A DNA stretch of 64,000 nucleotides from Zygaena filipendulae (GCA_907165275.2 OU015674.1:3471001-3535000); one strand, 5' to 3'; shown: positions 1 through 12,104, counted from the stretch's first letter. A program made the numbers and translations. Notes: generated by a model not told the origin, from the letters alone.

Positions 1-115
1 GAGTTGGCGCGGCGCGAGCGCCAGCTGCACATGCAGCTCTATCCCGATTGGTCGTCTAGGGCTAATACGCAAAGGGGCAAGAAGAGGAAACGAAAACAGG
101 AGACAACCGATGGAG
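1..115 (+). CDS. pan: pan exon: end of HMG box and basic tail (5' end outside window)
   Basis: Reading frame 1 gives [17 protein letters not shown], the last helix of the TCF HMG box, then the basic stretch GKKRKRK that extends DNA contact and nuclear import in TCF proteins. The donor at 116 (GAG/GTACTG) leaves one base of a split Gly codon, which matches the next exon. The frame stays open into the intron as far as 306, so the donor rests on homology and phase rather than on a stop codon. The exon starts before the window. Confidence 0.93.
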
Positions 116-3100
116 GTACTGCCTTACGCTCCGTCGATGACCGCTTCCCGCTTTCAACACACCCACACCCGGTCCCCGGCTCCTTCGTTCTGTCCGATAA
201 GTTGGCGACAGTCGGTCGCCCGACGTGCGCAGGCGACCCGCCGCTGTCCCCGGGGGCGACGCTCGTCTCCGCTCGGTGTCGCGATATCGTTGCGCGCACT
301 CATTAAAAAAATGAGGTCAATTACACATGGATTAAAGCCGTTCGTCTGCAGAGACGTTCGTCGCCTCCCCCCCACTCCACCCCACCCGCGCCCCGTCCGC
401 GTCCCGCGGGAGTTCAATCACATTGAGCCCGCACCAAAACCGTATATAACGACATATTTTACAATATTGCCGTATGAATTTATTGGTTGATGGGGTACAG
501 GTTGTAGACATATGCCTACCAGATATATATTTATTGTTTTATTTATTTATTTATATATTTTTTTATTTCACATGTTTATGATCGCATTTATTTATACGTC
601 GAGTTTTCTTTGTTTTTATTATCTCCTACATATTATTTCAAACAACATTTACTCCTATTACTGGGCCGCTCTCGTGTACGATGCAATACGAATGCGGGGA
701 ACACACGGGAGCAAGTGGCGCTCCTTCGAAGGTTGTCCCGGTTTTTGGCTTTCCCTTGCCTCCGTAGTACTCAGGCTCCGTGCATGCATTCAGCAGTCAA
801 ATATTTGTACACACGAGTAATTGCTTCGCAGGGACTATGGCAACGACGCGCTCAGTTTGGGCTGGGACAGCCTTCCGCACATGGTATTGTGTAGTACGCA
901 ACGACGCACTGTATGCATGACGAGTGAGAGATACGTAGAGATGCGCTGCTGCGGTGCGTTCAGTGCGTTCAGCAGTTACACGCGTCTCGGTGCGCTCGAG
1001 CACCTGTCGAGTGTCGAGACAGCGACGCAAACAACTCTCGCACGAAATGATATTGGCCATATTGAAACAAAAAAAAAAATATTTATTTTTGATTCCGGAG
1101 AACCTATTCTGCTTAAATTTTTGCTTATTTATAAGCGTCATGTTTAACTTTTACTTTATATTTGTTTTTGATTTTTTTTTTACCAATTACGTTCTTTTTT
1201 TTTTAATTGAAATAGCAAAAGCGTAGTTAGCGATAATTTTGAATTTTTTACATAATTATTATACGTGTAGTGGTTCTTTTTTTTTTAAACCAATGTTTTT
1301 CCGTTTTTCCCGTTGCGTTTGTCCCAATCCCGATCCCGCATGGTATACTAACTTGTTGAAGGGGTTTTGGTGCATGCATGCTTCTTAGTAGACACTAGTT
1401 GTAGCTAAGATTATTTTAAGATGCTTCAGAAATATGATTTCAAGTAAATAATTCCTCATATTATATTATACAACGTGTAACATGTGAATGTTAATATATA
1501 GTTTCGGGGTCTTGCACTAGTGACTAGACTTTACAATACTGTTTAATATGTTGTTACGAAATTGTTAAAGTTGTTTGTTTCAATACAAAAAATTTACAGA
1601 CGATTATAAGATCACTTTAACTCCCTTTGGATTTTATTTGAGTTCTCTGTTACACGGTGTATAACTACAATTACGGTTACGATTATTCTTTATTTATTTT
1701 AAAGCTTTGCGAGAATCGAACCTTGTAAAATTACACACTATAATTTACTGGATGTCATATTTTTGTTTATTTTTCAATGTTTTTTATAATTATATTAATT
1801 ATACAAATAAATATGTTCATTTGCCATACGAAATATATTTTGATTTGCTCTTGAAGAAGTTCTTAGAAAAAATATACCTACTTACTAAGAAAAGTAAAAA
1901 TCTGAGATAAATATTTGTCAAAATTACATTCAAAATTTGCGTCTTCGTCTCTAATTTAATGTTAAATTTATGTGATTTGTTAATTTCGATGTTTTTCAAC
2001 ATTTAAGGGAAACGTTCTAACGTTATTATGTACGAAACTTTCAGGAAATAATTTGAAGAAATGTCGAGCGAGATACGGTCTCGACCAACAGAACCAGTGG
2101 TGCAAGCCGTGCAGGTGGGTTTCCTTTTCCTTTTTTTATTTTTTAAATAATATACGTATTTTTATTTCTGTTACGCTTCTAAAACAACTTCGCGTCGACC
2201 TCAATGGATCATGGTATAAACATTATATAATTTGATTGTTTTCAAATTATACTGTTTCTATGTGGAAAGACTTGGCTTATCTTTTTCTGTTTTGTTTTTT
2301 TTTTAAGATATTGCTATCATAACTAAGAGGAGCCGGGTCGAATACCGACACTTTCTTTTCCATTGCGAATTGTTGGTGTTATCTTCATGTTTAAAAAAAC
2401 TGAATGATTAATTCCAAAAAATAATCCGTACTAGATTTTGTGTTTTTTTATACATTAAATAAATGAACACATATTGTTTGTTACGCAATACTCTTTATTT
2501 TAATAATGGTCTAGTTTGAAATAAGGGGATTATTTCAACATAAACAGGCGATATACTTACCGATTGCAGAAAATGTGTCTTTTCACAAAGAAATATATAA
2601 AAAAGAAAAATTTGTTTTTTGGTAACATTTAGAAGCACAAGAATAGATTTTTTTGAAAGTAGAATCGAGTGCAAACCGTAGTTTGAAATAGGACATAGAG
2701 GCAATAGACAAACTAGACGTGGTCTAGAGGAGGGGCAATCATTTGTCGAAAACGCAAGAAAAGCTTTCAAAAAAATCTTGACACATTTTCTGAAATCGTG
2801 ACGCTTTTTTAGTTTCTCACATTATTACTGTTATTATTATTTGTTGTTATTAAATGTTAAGGTTTCGAAAATAATGATGTTGATCTGAATATTTTTCCAC
2901 TCATGATTGCCGCTTCTCACGGATCGATACTGGACTGCGTCGGCACTATTGGTGACATTAATTCATCGATTTCACCATCCGAAATCGAATTTTCAATATA
3001 ATTTATCACACGAAAAAATCTTAATAAATCACGCCACTTGACTACTGCGTTACTGTCATTGAAATACGTTCTTATTTTAAAAATGCCTGTTTTATTCTGT

Positions 3101-4768
3101 TGCAATCGAATTAACCTTTTTCTTTTTTTTTAATTCGTATGTGCTTTTTTTTTTTTATTCCAATGATTTTAATTTAAAACTACTTACATCTTTGATTGAA
3201 CTGCGATTAACCGCATCATCCCTGTCGATATCTTTGATATCTCAACCTACTAACTACGTACGGTCGCCGTATCATCGCTTTCGCGCGTAGCCCCGAGTCA
3301 AGTGGTGTGATGGTATCGGGGGGGCTGCTCCGACCGGAGGCGGCGACCCCGCTGTCGGCCGCCAGCCTGGTCGGGAGCCCCCCCCAAGAGCCCACCTATG
3401 TGAACCTCTAGTGCCGGTCCGCCCCCGCCGAAGGACGTACCACGGTCAGTCAGCCCAAACGAATGCTGCTCTATGGATGTCGTTTTTCTTTTAATTATTG
3501 TCGTAGTTGTGTCATTAGTATCTAATTTTTTTTTATGAACCTTTGCCTATTAATTAGCTAAGTTTAATCGTTGATCATATTTTTTCTCGATTATAATAAA
3601 AAAGTTAAATGTTAAGAAATAATCAGTGATTAAATTTAACTAAAATTGTAATTAGATTTTATTTTAATAAAGTATGCAAGTACTTAGTTGTTTAGAAAAG
3701 TGTTGTTTTTTTTTTTTGTTGTTGTACCTACGAGAAATAATTAAAATATGCCGGTTGAAAGTTTCACAGCTAACTTGTTGTGAAACGAAGTTTTTATGTT
3801 GATGATTATGAAACTTTTTCTTTTTCTTCTGAGATTGATGTTGTTTGCCTTTGATGTTGTTGCAGTTTTATCGATTTTAGGTTCTTTTGAGTTTGACCTT
3901 GTTTACGTCAGTGACTTCAGCATGAGTGTTCACTGTCCATCTCGTTTTAATGATTTCGGGCATGTGCGTTGTTTTTAAGTTAACCAACGTTTTAATTTTT
4001 ATTTTCCTATTTTTTTGGTATCTCTGTTTTACAATAATCACTAGATTAGGGGCCATTCATTTATTACATTGCACGAATTTTATGATTTTTTTCATCCGCC
4101 TCCGTCGATGTCACGGATGGTCATATCTATCCCCCTCCCCCTCTCTCTTTTCGTTATACATTCAAAGTTTCACGTTTCAATACCTACTGTAAATGTTGTC
4201 ATGTGACGTCACGAAGCTTAGACACCCTCCACTCCTTGTTACATAATGTCACACTTGTTGAACCCTACCCTTAACGTGTCCCGTAATTTATGTATGGCTC
4301 CTTACAGTATTAATCGCATCGACTTCGGTGACGTGTTACCGAACGTTGCCGGGGTGAATTAGTGGGGAGTGACACTGATAATTCAACTATGTTCTGTTTA
4401 GGCGGAAGAAGAAATGCGTTCGCTACATGGAAGCGCTGGCCGCGGCTTCGGGCAGCTGCCCCGTGCCGATGACGATGCCCCAGTCCCCCTGTTCTGAGGG
4501 GGACATAAAGCTGGAGGAGTTGTCGGACGCGTCCAGCGACGGCGACGCGGACACTCCGCTCAACTCCGCTTCAAGCCCCGGGGGGCTCAGCGCGCTGTCG
4601 TCGCTCGCGTCCCCCGCCTCGGACCCGCCCCCCAACCCCCCGCGGAACCCCGTGGGCACCAACCCCCGCGACGTCAACAACCCGCTGTCGGTGGGACAAC
4701 TGACATCGCAGTCGTGGCCGCGCGCCGCCCAGCCGAGGCCGGGCCATGAAGTCATCTCCGTGTCATAG
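1..4768 (+). CDS. pan: pangolin (TCF/LEF), 3' part of gene, partial
   Basis: HMG-box transcription factor that binds Wnt-response elements and recruits beta-catenin/Armadillo in the nucleus. Only the C-terminal part is in the window, as join(1..115, 2045..2114, 4402..4768). Splice phases agree: exon one ends one base into a Gly codon completed at 2045-2046, and exon two ends two bases into an Arg codon completed at 4402. The product runs from the last HMG-box helix ([17 protein letters not shown]), through a nuclear-localisation cluster (GKKRKRK) and a complete C-clamp ([20 protein letters not shown] then RKKKCVRYM), to a Ser/Pro-rich tail ending ISVS. The C-clamp is diagnostic of the long-tail TCF class. 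A second ending may use the exon at 3291. The 5' exons, including the beta-catenin-binding domain, lie outside the window. Confidence 0.95.
116..2044 (+). other. pan intron, mostly unannotated
   Basis: The first 300 bases are GC-rich and stay open in the exon frame to a stop at 304-306, so retention would add about 64 residues. A second in-frame possibility begins at a TCTGCAG acceptor around 351 (see findings). From about 480 on the intron is AT-rich with poly(T) runs. No repeat or gene was recognised there. Confidence 0.6.
2045..2114 (+). CDS. pan: pan exon: first part of C-clamp
   Basis: The acceptor is TTTCAG at 2044 and the donor is AG/GTGGGT at 2115. The exon reads [22 protein letters not shown] plus two bases of an Arg codon. 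It holds three of the four zinc-binding cysteines of the C-clamp, a second DNA-binding element that recognises GC-rich helper sites next to TCF sites. The fourth cysteine and the RRKKK basic run come from the exon at 4402, so the C-clamp is split by an intron exactly where an alternative exon (3291) can be joined. Confidence 0.95.
2115..3290 (+). other. pan intron, first part
   Basis: AT-rich sequence with poly(T) tracts. No coding exon or repeat was recognised before the alternative terminal exon at 3291. Confidence 0.5.
3291..3411 (+). CDS. pan: candidate alternative terminal exon of pan
   Basis: This GC-rich island lies in the AT-rich intron between the two C-clamp exons. After the acceptor at 3289-3290 (CGCGTAG, with a TACTAAC-type branch site at 3248-3254) the sequence is open in exactly the phase left by exon 2045-2114. 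It encodes Ser plus 39 residues and a TAG stop at 3409-3411. The peptide is rich in Ser, Pro and Ala and contains [10 protein letters not shown], which resembles the LLGSPP motif I recall from the C-terminal tails of vertebrate TCF proteins. Poly(A) signals with a GT/T-rich downstream element follow at 3595-3725. Seen: the open frame, phase match and composition. Inferred: use as a last exon giving a TCF without the fourth C-clamp cysteine. A chance open frame of 40 codons in GC-rich DNA is the main alternative. Confidence 0.6.
3412..4401 (+). other. Pan intron, second part / alternative 3' UTR
   Basis: AT-rich apart from the first 60 bases after the alternative stop. It holds the candidate alternative poly(A) signals. 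Nothing else was recognised. Confidence 0.45.
3595..3725 (+). terminator. candidate poly(A) site for the alternative pan ending
   Basis: AATAAA hexamers occur at 3595-3600 and 3666-3671, the second in TTTTAATAAAG. A T/GT-rich tract at 3701-3725 follows at the distance of a normal downstream element. This would end an mRNA using the exon at 3291 about 300 bases after its stop codon. No transcript evidence can be seen here. Confidence 0.4.
4402..4768 (+). CDS. pan: pan last exon: end of C-clamp and C-terminal tail
   Basis: The acceptor GTTTAG at 4401 starts an exon reading [15 protein letters not shown], which completes the C-clamp with its fourth cysteine. The tail that follows is acidic ([19 protein letters not shown]), then Ser/Pro-rich ([16 protein letters not shown]), and ends ISVS with TAG at 4766-4768. 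The exon is far richer in GC than the flanking intron and 3' region. An antisense open frame over the same bases is a composition shadow. Confidence 0.94.
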
Positions 4769-7302
4769 TGCCGGCGGTGCACGTCCGCCGCCCGCCGCGG
4801 CGCGGTCACTACTGACTGTTATCGTTACGGCGTCGCCGGCGCTGAATTCGAATTCCGAACGCTGAACGGTCGGTTGAACTTTTTTTTAAAGTACCGTCAC
4901 AGTTCTGTATTTGAAAAACGGTACGACTCTTATTCGTTAATTGTAAAAAGTTTCTTTTTAAGTTTTTATTCCGTAACATAAATATGTTGTAGTAGCAATT
5001 TTATAATAATAATAATCGGAAAGAAAGTGAATCGATATGCGTACCTGCTGTAAAACTATTTGGTCGTTTCGAGACACTATTTTTGCAGTTAGTAGCGACA
5101 TCTTGTTAATTTGAAAACAGGCTCTGAAACCGCCATCTGGCGGCCGACTCTCGTAGCAAGTCGTGTTGGTTGTGATAACAAAAAATAATATACTTTTATA
5201 AAAGAGGACTCTAACCTACTACTTAGTTCCAATGAAAAACTTTCAGAGAACGTTGTGCGGTTTTATAAAGCCTACTACTTAAAAAGAGTGGATCTTATCC
5301 GGGTGCTAATAGTTAAATTGTGAGAAATACCGACATTGCACAGTCGACGTACCCATATTATCACTGGCTTCTCGTAGTAAATACTTAAATGGCCTAAACT
5401 ATAAATAATATATTTAGCAACATAAATACAGGAAGCTCAATGGAAATTCAATGTGCGGTATTTCGTACAGTCAAATCAAATCACAATCATAAGTATGGGA
5501 ATGTTTGATAACCTGAGATGTTATGTTGAACGTACCTACTCATTCCCTTCTATAATCCATCTACCAATGCTGAACACAAAAATATGGAACTCACATTTCG
5601 CGCTAGAAAATCACCCAACGCAATTTAAACCCAGTTATTAATACTCGAAATCGAACTCAAAAACTAAATAAAATAAGGTCGATTTTTTATTGTGCGTATA
5701 TCCTACGTACAATGATAACTCGACCTTTGAATTGTTTATTTAGTTTTTGTCAAAATGTCGCTCCATGATTTTCTTTATTCACACTCTACCAATGAATGAT
5801 CTCAAAATCGAGCCCGTTGAAAGCGTTTTCGCATCGCTTTTCGGTAAATCCTTTACTTTTATTAACCTAATGTATTCGCAAACAATTTGAAACCTTTTAC
5901 TCTCTGGACACTAGTCACTATTTTTGTGCCATTTCTTATAACAGTTTAAATAGATCGAAATTGACGGATCATTGGTTATTTTTTTTTTTCAAACGCATGT
6001 ACACAGGTACCGAGTTACCTAGTGTTTTTTTTACCTAACTACTTAGGTAATTTTAAAAATCATAGACCTAGCCAGTCTGTAGCTTAAAATATTCATGCAT
6101 TTGGTTAACAAAAGTCAAGTCATTATAATTATATTATAGTTAAATAAGTGACTATGTAATCACGTTTACTTTTTCAAAAAATATAATTATATTATTATAA
6201 ATTCATTTCATTTTTATATAGATACACATCATAAAACTGTTGCTTGTCTGTTGCAGAACTAAACGATATTGTGCATGTGGGTGGCTTAAACTTTGGGTCA
6301 GTTTATAACATTTATAACCGTAAAATAATACGATAATCCAACAATTTATCCACCTATGAAATATTATATGATAACCATTCAATCGATACGATTTTAAGTC
6401 ACTCGTTTTATAAAGTCTCAAATGAAGCAAGAATGCTTGTAACGTAATGCTCTCTTTCACTCTGCTTACATTTGTTTCATATTTGACTAAATTCCGACTT
6501 TCACTACTTACCTGCCTACTTATTATTTACTAATTTTTTATATAATAAATATATTTATATACATAGTTAAGTTACGACTTACGGCCTGCACCAGAAAAAG
6601 GTTCCGTTTAGCATTTTTCAATAGTATGTTATTTTTTAATTAGTTTTTTTTCTTGTAATAAGTATCTACCTAATTGTAATAATTTAAGTTGATACATAAT
6701 ATTTTCCCTTTGCAGACTAGGTGATTTGTATAAAGTTAATGTTAAGACGCTGCTGTGCGGAGGGAAAATTGTTTTTCCGTTGTACGGAACCCATTAGACT
6801 GTTGTAGGTATAGACTAGGCATGTTGTATGGGTGACTCTGCTGTGTTTGTGTGTTGTACCATTTAACCTTTGCGTCCTTATAGTTAGGGCTCCAATATGC
6901 ACCACATGACTTCTAGAACAGTCATCTCAAACAAGGGCAAACAGACTTATTACTAGTCGGGTGAGGACACAAGGGCTTGAATGAAAATTGTAACATTCGC
7001 AACTAAATTAATCAGTAGATAGATATACGATAGACCCACTAAATCTGAATTCCCGGATCCGATATCGAAACCATCGTCTACTCATGTATGAAATATTTAT
7101 GCTACTTTAAAATAATCGCATTTCGTTGAATCAAGGTACTTATGTAGAGATTCGAGATCCTATTTGTATGAAATATTTACTAAAATCTGTGGTATAAACC
7201 AGTACCTACTCCTAGTTATATTTACAGGGGATCACATACCGATGAATTGTATTATTTTTGAGTTCGTACCGTCAACAGCAAAAAATATGTAAACATTTCC
7301 GT

Positions 7303-7348
7303 CAGTCGTTGAACTTTATTACTATAATGCAATAAAATTCAACGACTG
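7303..7348 (+). repeat. 18-bp stem hairpin downstream of pan
   Basis: The arms 7303-7320 and 7331-7348 are inverted copies with one mismatch (CAGTCGTTGAACTTTATT against its partner) around a 10-base loop. It would lie in the pan 3' UTR if the poly(A) cluster at 7960 is used. Confidence 0.7.
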
Positions 7349-7959
7349 TCAAGTGATTACTATTTCTGCTACAGACTGTATATTGTCATCTAAAAATTCA
7401 GCGTTTTTTTTTGTTTTAAAGAGATTTTTGGTTTTACTTTTATTCACTTTTTACTTGCAATTTGTCAGATGTGGTACCGTAACTGCTGCAACTGATGGAT
7501 TTTAAAGTAAGGTTTTATAAAAAAAAATCTTTGTATTATCAGAGGTTTAAAAAAATTGAATGCAAAGGTAATTTGGTACAACACCACCTATTGTATATGT
7601 GTAAGTACATACACGATGTAAATGTATAAAATATATAGATTTTATTCTAATTGTGTCATATTAGCACTTAAGTGTACTATGCTAACAATTATACATATAG
7701 TAATTGCTATGTTAAAGTGGTATAAAAGAAAAAATGTTAGTGGAATACAGACTAAAAGCGGATATAATAAGAGGAAAAAAGTTGTCGTACATATCTGAAT
7801 TACAGAGAACGTGTAAGTTATGTTTGTTTTATCGTATGTTTTTGAACATAGGCTGGTGACCCCTCAGAGTGTGGGACTTGACTATGTTAATACATTTGTA
7901 TTTGATAAAATACTTAAATCTTTTTTTGGTATAAAAGAAAATATTGCATTTATATTATT

Positions 7960-7980
7960 AATAAAATAAAGTGAAATAAA
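7960..7980 (+). terminator. cluster of three AATAAA signals, candidate pan poly(A) site
   Basis: AATAAA occurs at 7960, 7965 and 7975, followed by a T-rich tract at 8012-8021. This would give a 3' UTR of about 3.2 kb. A single AATAAA at 9231 with a T-rich tract after it is an alternative. Confidence 0.35.
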
Positions 7981-8278
7981 GAAATAAGTGCCCTCGGAAT
8001 GTTCAAGGATGGTTTTTTTTTAATCCATAAACAAAGTTTTTCTTTTTTGTTATACTTACTTTTTTATTGTTATAATTAAGAATGTTTTTAATGTTGTTAA
8101 ATGACAATACTATCCGATATAGAACCCACGGATTTGATGATCTGCAAAATTAGACCAACCGCGAATTGTGCATGCGATGATTGTAACATTTAATTTTGTT
8201 TCTATAATATTTATTTTAAATATGACAACATTGAAACTATATAAAATGCAGTTATCTTTTTATGTGTTTTGACTAAAG

Positions 8279-8640
8279 AACCTATCAATATTATGATTTT
8301 TTAATTTTACCCATCAATATTTCGATCAGAATATCGATCATCCGTATGATTTCGCATGAGGAACGTATCAACATTATGATTTTTGAATTTTGACCATCAA
8401 TGTTTCGATCATAATTTCGATCATCCGTATGATTTGGTATGAAGAAGTTATCAATAATATGATTTTTGAATTTTAACCATCAATGTTTCGATCAGAATTT
8501 CGATCATCCGTATGATTTCGCATGAAAAACTTATCAATATTATGATTTCGTATGAAGAACTTATCAATTTTATGATTTTTAATTTTAACCATCAATATTT
8601 GGATCAGAATTTCGATCATCCGTATGATTTTGCATGAAAG
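8279..8640. repeat. 83-bp minisatellite, about 4.4 units
   Basis: Units begin near 8279, 8361, 8444 and 8527, with a truncated 30-bp unit and a final one from 8557. Each unit contains TATCAATATTATGATTTTT, then CCATCAAT, then TTTCGATC twice, then ATCCGTATGATTT. Units differ by a few substitutions, so the array is not very recent. Confidence 0.85.
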
Positions 8641-11600
8641 ACAACATCAGTCGCATAAATTACGTTTAATGGGATTTGTCAATGATTTATGATACTCAGA
8701 AAGAATACTACTGGGTTTTTGTTTATTTCGTATTTTTCTACTTACTTTCACAAAGGATTTTGAATTTATTTCTATGGGAATTATAATTAAATTTTAGTAG
8801 AAACTTTATAGATTTTTTCGTTTCACGCTATCGAAGTAAGCGATTTTACGTTAATTTTTTTGTCTTATTATCGTTGTTTTTCGTGGAAGCAACGGGCCGT
8901 GCCAAACCATCTGTGGACAAGATATGATTCACCAGCGCATAAAACTGTTTTATTATTAATTTTACTATAAATATTTGTGCCAAATTTAACTACTATTTTA
9001 ACAACACTGGTATTTATGATTTAAAAAAATGCCCAATACCTCTGAATGGTCTTTTTATGTTAATAGATTTTATAGGTTGTTTTTATTGTTAAGAAGGTAA
9101 AAAACTGCACCTGTGACGGGCTGGATATATATATATTATTATTTTTTGTAGAGAAAAGAATGTGAAATTAGAGAACTCAATTATTAGGTCTGGCCCCATG
9201 TCTTGTGTTCAGTTGAACGAATATTATTTTAATAAACAACTTAAAATGGTATTTCTTGTTTTTTTTTTCCCAATTTCTTAGAAGGATTGCAAAGCGCAAA
9301 CGGTCTTCTACAATATTGTGCTCATTTCTTTTGTTTTTTCCTTTAGAAATAAAAGGGATTGCAATTCAATATTGTTGAAACTGACTGAAGTACCGACTGA
9401 AACAAAACCCCTATACTTTAAGGACCGATGATCAAAACTCTATTTAACCCTCTCACCGCCATGTTTATATGTAGCTTTAATAAGTTAAAGCTACAAAAAC
9501 ATGGCCATTACCTCAACGCTTTAGGGATGGACACGCTTTAGGGATGATTTCTCCTAGCATTGCAGGAGCGCGTCTTTTGTAGATCGTGATATTACGGAGA
9601 TGGCCACATGAGTTTTTTGTTTCATTTTGAACTCTCATAGATTGATAATTTTCGAATCGCCACAAGACCGCGGTGTACCCATGACATAGCTGTACTTTGT
9701 AATACTATAAATAAATTATGGTGACTTATAACTACTAATACTGTATATATAATATAACTGTGTTAATTAAAACGCATTTTTATGATTACATTGTTTATTT
9801 CGTGACAATGCATAATAAAGAGTTACATTCAGATTAAAACAAATGTAAAAAAAATGCTATAAAATTGTGATGGGATTCGAAAGACTAGTAGAAAACACGA
9901 ATCTAGTTAATAGGTGATTTGTACTATTTGTGACATTTAGGGCCACTTTTTAGGATATTACTCGTAAATGAAATATTGAGTGACTTTATACATGGCTAAT
10001 TCAGTCGTTTTTGGATAAATAAGGCCTAAGAGCATAACATATAATTAATTCTAAAAAAATTCTAACACAGATGTTTTGCATCTATTTTAGTTCTGAAGTC
10101 TATATGTGCCAAAATAAAAATTATTCATTTTAGTTAGGTCCAAAAACTGTTATATTACTTACGCATTTTGTCAATACTTTTGATTAAGCATGTGCTTCAT
10201 GGCTATTTTTAAATTGTTCAATGTACAAAGTGCGTAATTCAAAGAAAAACAAGATAAACAAAAATTATTGCAAGAACACTTTTTTTACAATACCTACGCT
10301 ATTCTCACATAGAAAAACACTAAATTTTATATCATTCACATTCATTAAATTATAGAATATAATTAATAATAATCAATCAATCAATTATTTTAATACACCA
10401 GACATTTATTAATCATACGATCAAAAATACAGACTTTTGTAACATTAAATTTAAACTTGGAGCATCTAATTGTAAGAAACGAACATAAACGTACATAGGT
10501 CAGAGTTTTTACTTGAAATCATTTTGCTGAAATGCATTCGTCAAATGAAATATTTATATATTATACATAGGTATAATATAATTATATTTTTATAGCAAAT
10601 ACTATGAAACCAACACCCCAAGTTCACAATAATCGTAACAAAATAATAATAATTAACATTAAAAATGTCTATTTCATATTTACTTGACAAAAATACGAAA
10701 AATAAGGAGGATTAAATTATCTCCAATAACAAACAAGAAAGTCTTGTAACATACAAATTTTGGCATTGACATGAAAAATTGGTCTTATTAGTCGGTAATA
10801 AGATTCATTTTCGGCTATTACGCTACGTACAATATAAATTTTATTAGACGAATATTACGAATCTACTGCAAAAAACTTCAATAAATTTTTTTTATTAATC
10901 ACCGGGGTTGTATAATTGGCCTACAAAATGTAACATGTTTATTAGAAACTTAATAAGTATAGCAAGGTTAAGTCCAGTCAAAAACATACGACAACTTATG
11001 TATATTTTTATCTGTAAGTACAGTTTAATTTTTGTTACATAATATTATGTATATTCCTCGACTCAAAAGTGTGAAGTCACACAATTATGAGTAAGACTTG
11101 GAACAAAGTAGGTATATTATTTTATAACTAGTCATTGTTGTCCGTGTAGTTAAGTATTTGAGAAATATATTGTTATATACGTACTAAGCTCTGAGGATTT
11201 ATTTAATAAGTATATTTATTTCGTCAGAAAGGATTTAGCTGTAAAGCTTGTAAAAAAAATTCATGAATATCAGAAATGAAGTCACCAAAAGTTGATGGGT
11301 GGTTTTGCATAAAATACTTTTTTTTACATACAAAATATAAGTCTACAAGTGGTGAGGAGGTGGCTTCGTAATCGTATATTTGCGATGGGACTTAGCATTC
11401 AGTTAAAACATTTACAACAAATCGTGTCATAAACAATCAATTAATCATAGCAACGCGTAACTCATTAAACTATTTATAAGCTTTGGGTTACAAAATAAAT
11501 AATTCTAAATTGGTTCTTAACAATAATGTTAATGTTCTCAAATTCAAACTTGCTTGTGAAAAATACTCTTTAAGGATAAAAAAGTGTATAAGCAGAATCA

Positions 11601-11936
11601 AGGTTCACGACATTTGGCTGTTTAGTTTAAAACTGATAGTGTAAGGTGTACAAACGCGCAAATGTCAGCCTGGTTACAAAATGTGAGCTGATTTTCCGTC
11701 CGTAGATTCCTACTTACCTATTTTCCGTCAGAATAGTTTCATTCAAAAACATCACTGACTTTGAAAGACTCTCATCGCGCTCAAAGTAGTTTCACAGTGT
11801 AATAGTAACTCGGTTGCGAACTACTACTCACCGACAATCATACAGAGCGAGCAGTAACACTGGTCTACTAAGGTCAAACAAAAGTGCAATAAAATTCGGA
11901 TCAAACAAAATCGCTTTAAGGGATTAAAGTGATTTT

Positions 11937-11966
11937 GAAGCCCCTAGACGGGAGTCTAGGGGCTTC
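11937..11966. repeat. perfect 13-bp hairpin in the CRMP 3' region
   Basis: GAAGCCCCTAGAC at 11937-11949 pairs without mismatch with 11954-11966 around a GGGA loop (TCCC on the - strand). It lies about 140 bases downstream of the CRMP stop codon, so it probably sits in the CRMP 3' UTR. Confidence 0.8.
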
Positions 11967-12104
11967 CCCACATAATATACGAGGAGATATTTTTTGTAAT
12001 TGGCGCTCAGCTCGCACTGTGTAATCAGGCCTTAAGGCTTTTACATGTTATATTTTTCACAAGCACATGTATTTGCGGCGGCTCCTCAGCACCCGCCCCG
12101 CTCC

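Larger units (their letters stand above)
4769..12104. other. convergent 3' regions of pan (+) and CRMP (-)
   Basis: No coding exon was seen in these 7.3 kb. The stretch holds the pan 3' UTR, the CRMP 3' UTR and whatever separates them. It contains hairpins at 7303-7348 and 11937-11966 and an 83-bp minisatellite at 8279-8640. Near 9446 there is sequence like the left end of the MITE at 49146. Candidate poly(A) signals are AATAAA at 7960-7980 and 9231 on the + strand. On the - strand they are the TTTATT sites at 11198, 11215, 10891, 10404 and 9794. The true ends cannot be fixed from sequence. Confidence 0.6.

Noticed and set aside
4423..4809. 128-codon open frame on the - strand
   Set aside because: Antisense shadow of the GC-rich last pan exon; the + strand frame has clear homology and splice phase.
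8279..8640. CRISPR-like array
   Set aside because: Whole-unit tandem repeats without unique spacers, in an insect genome.
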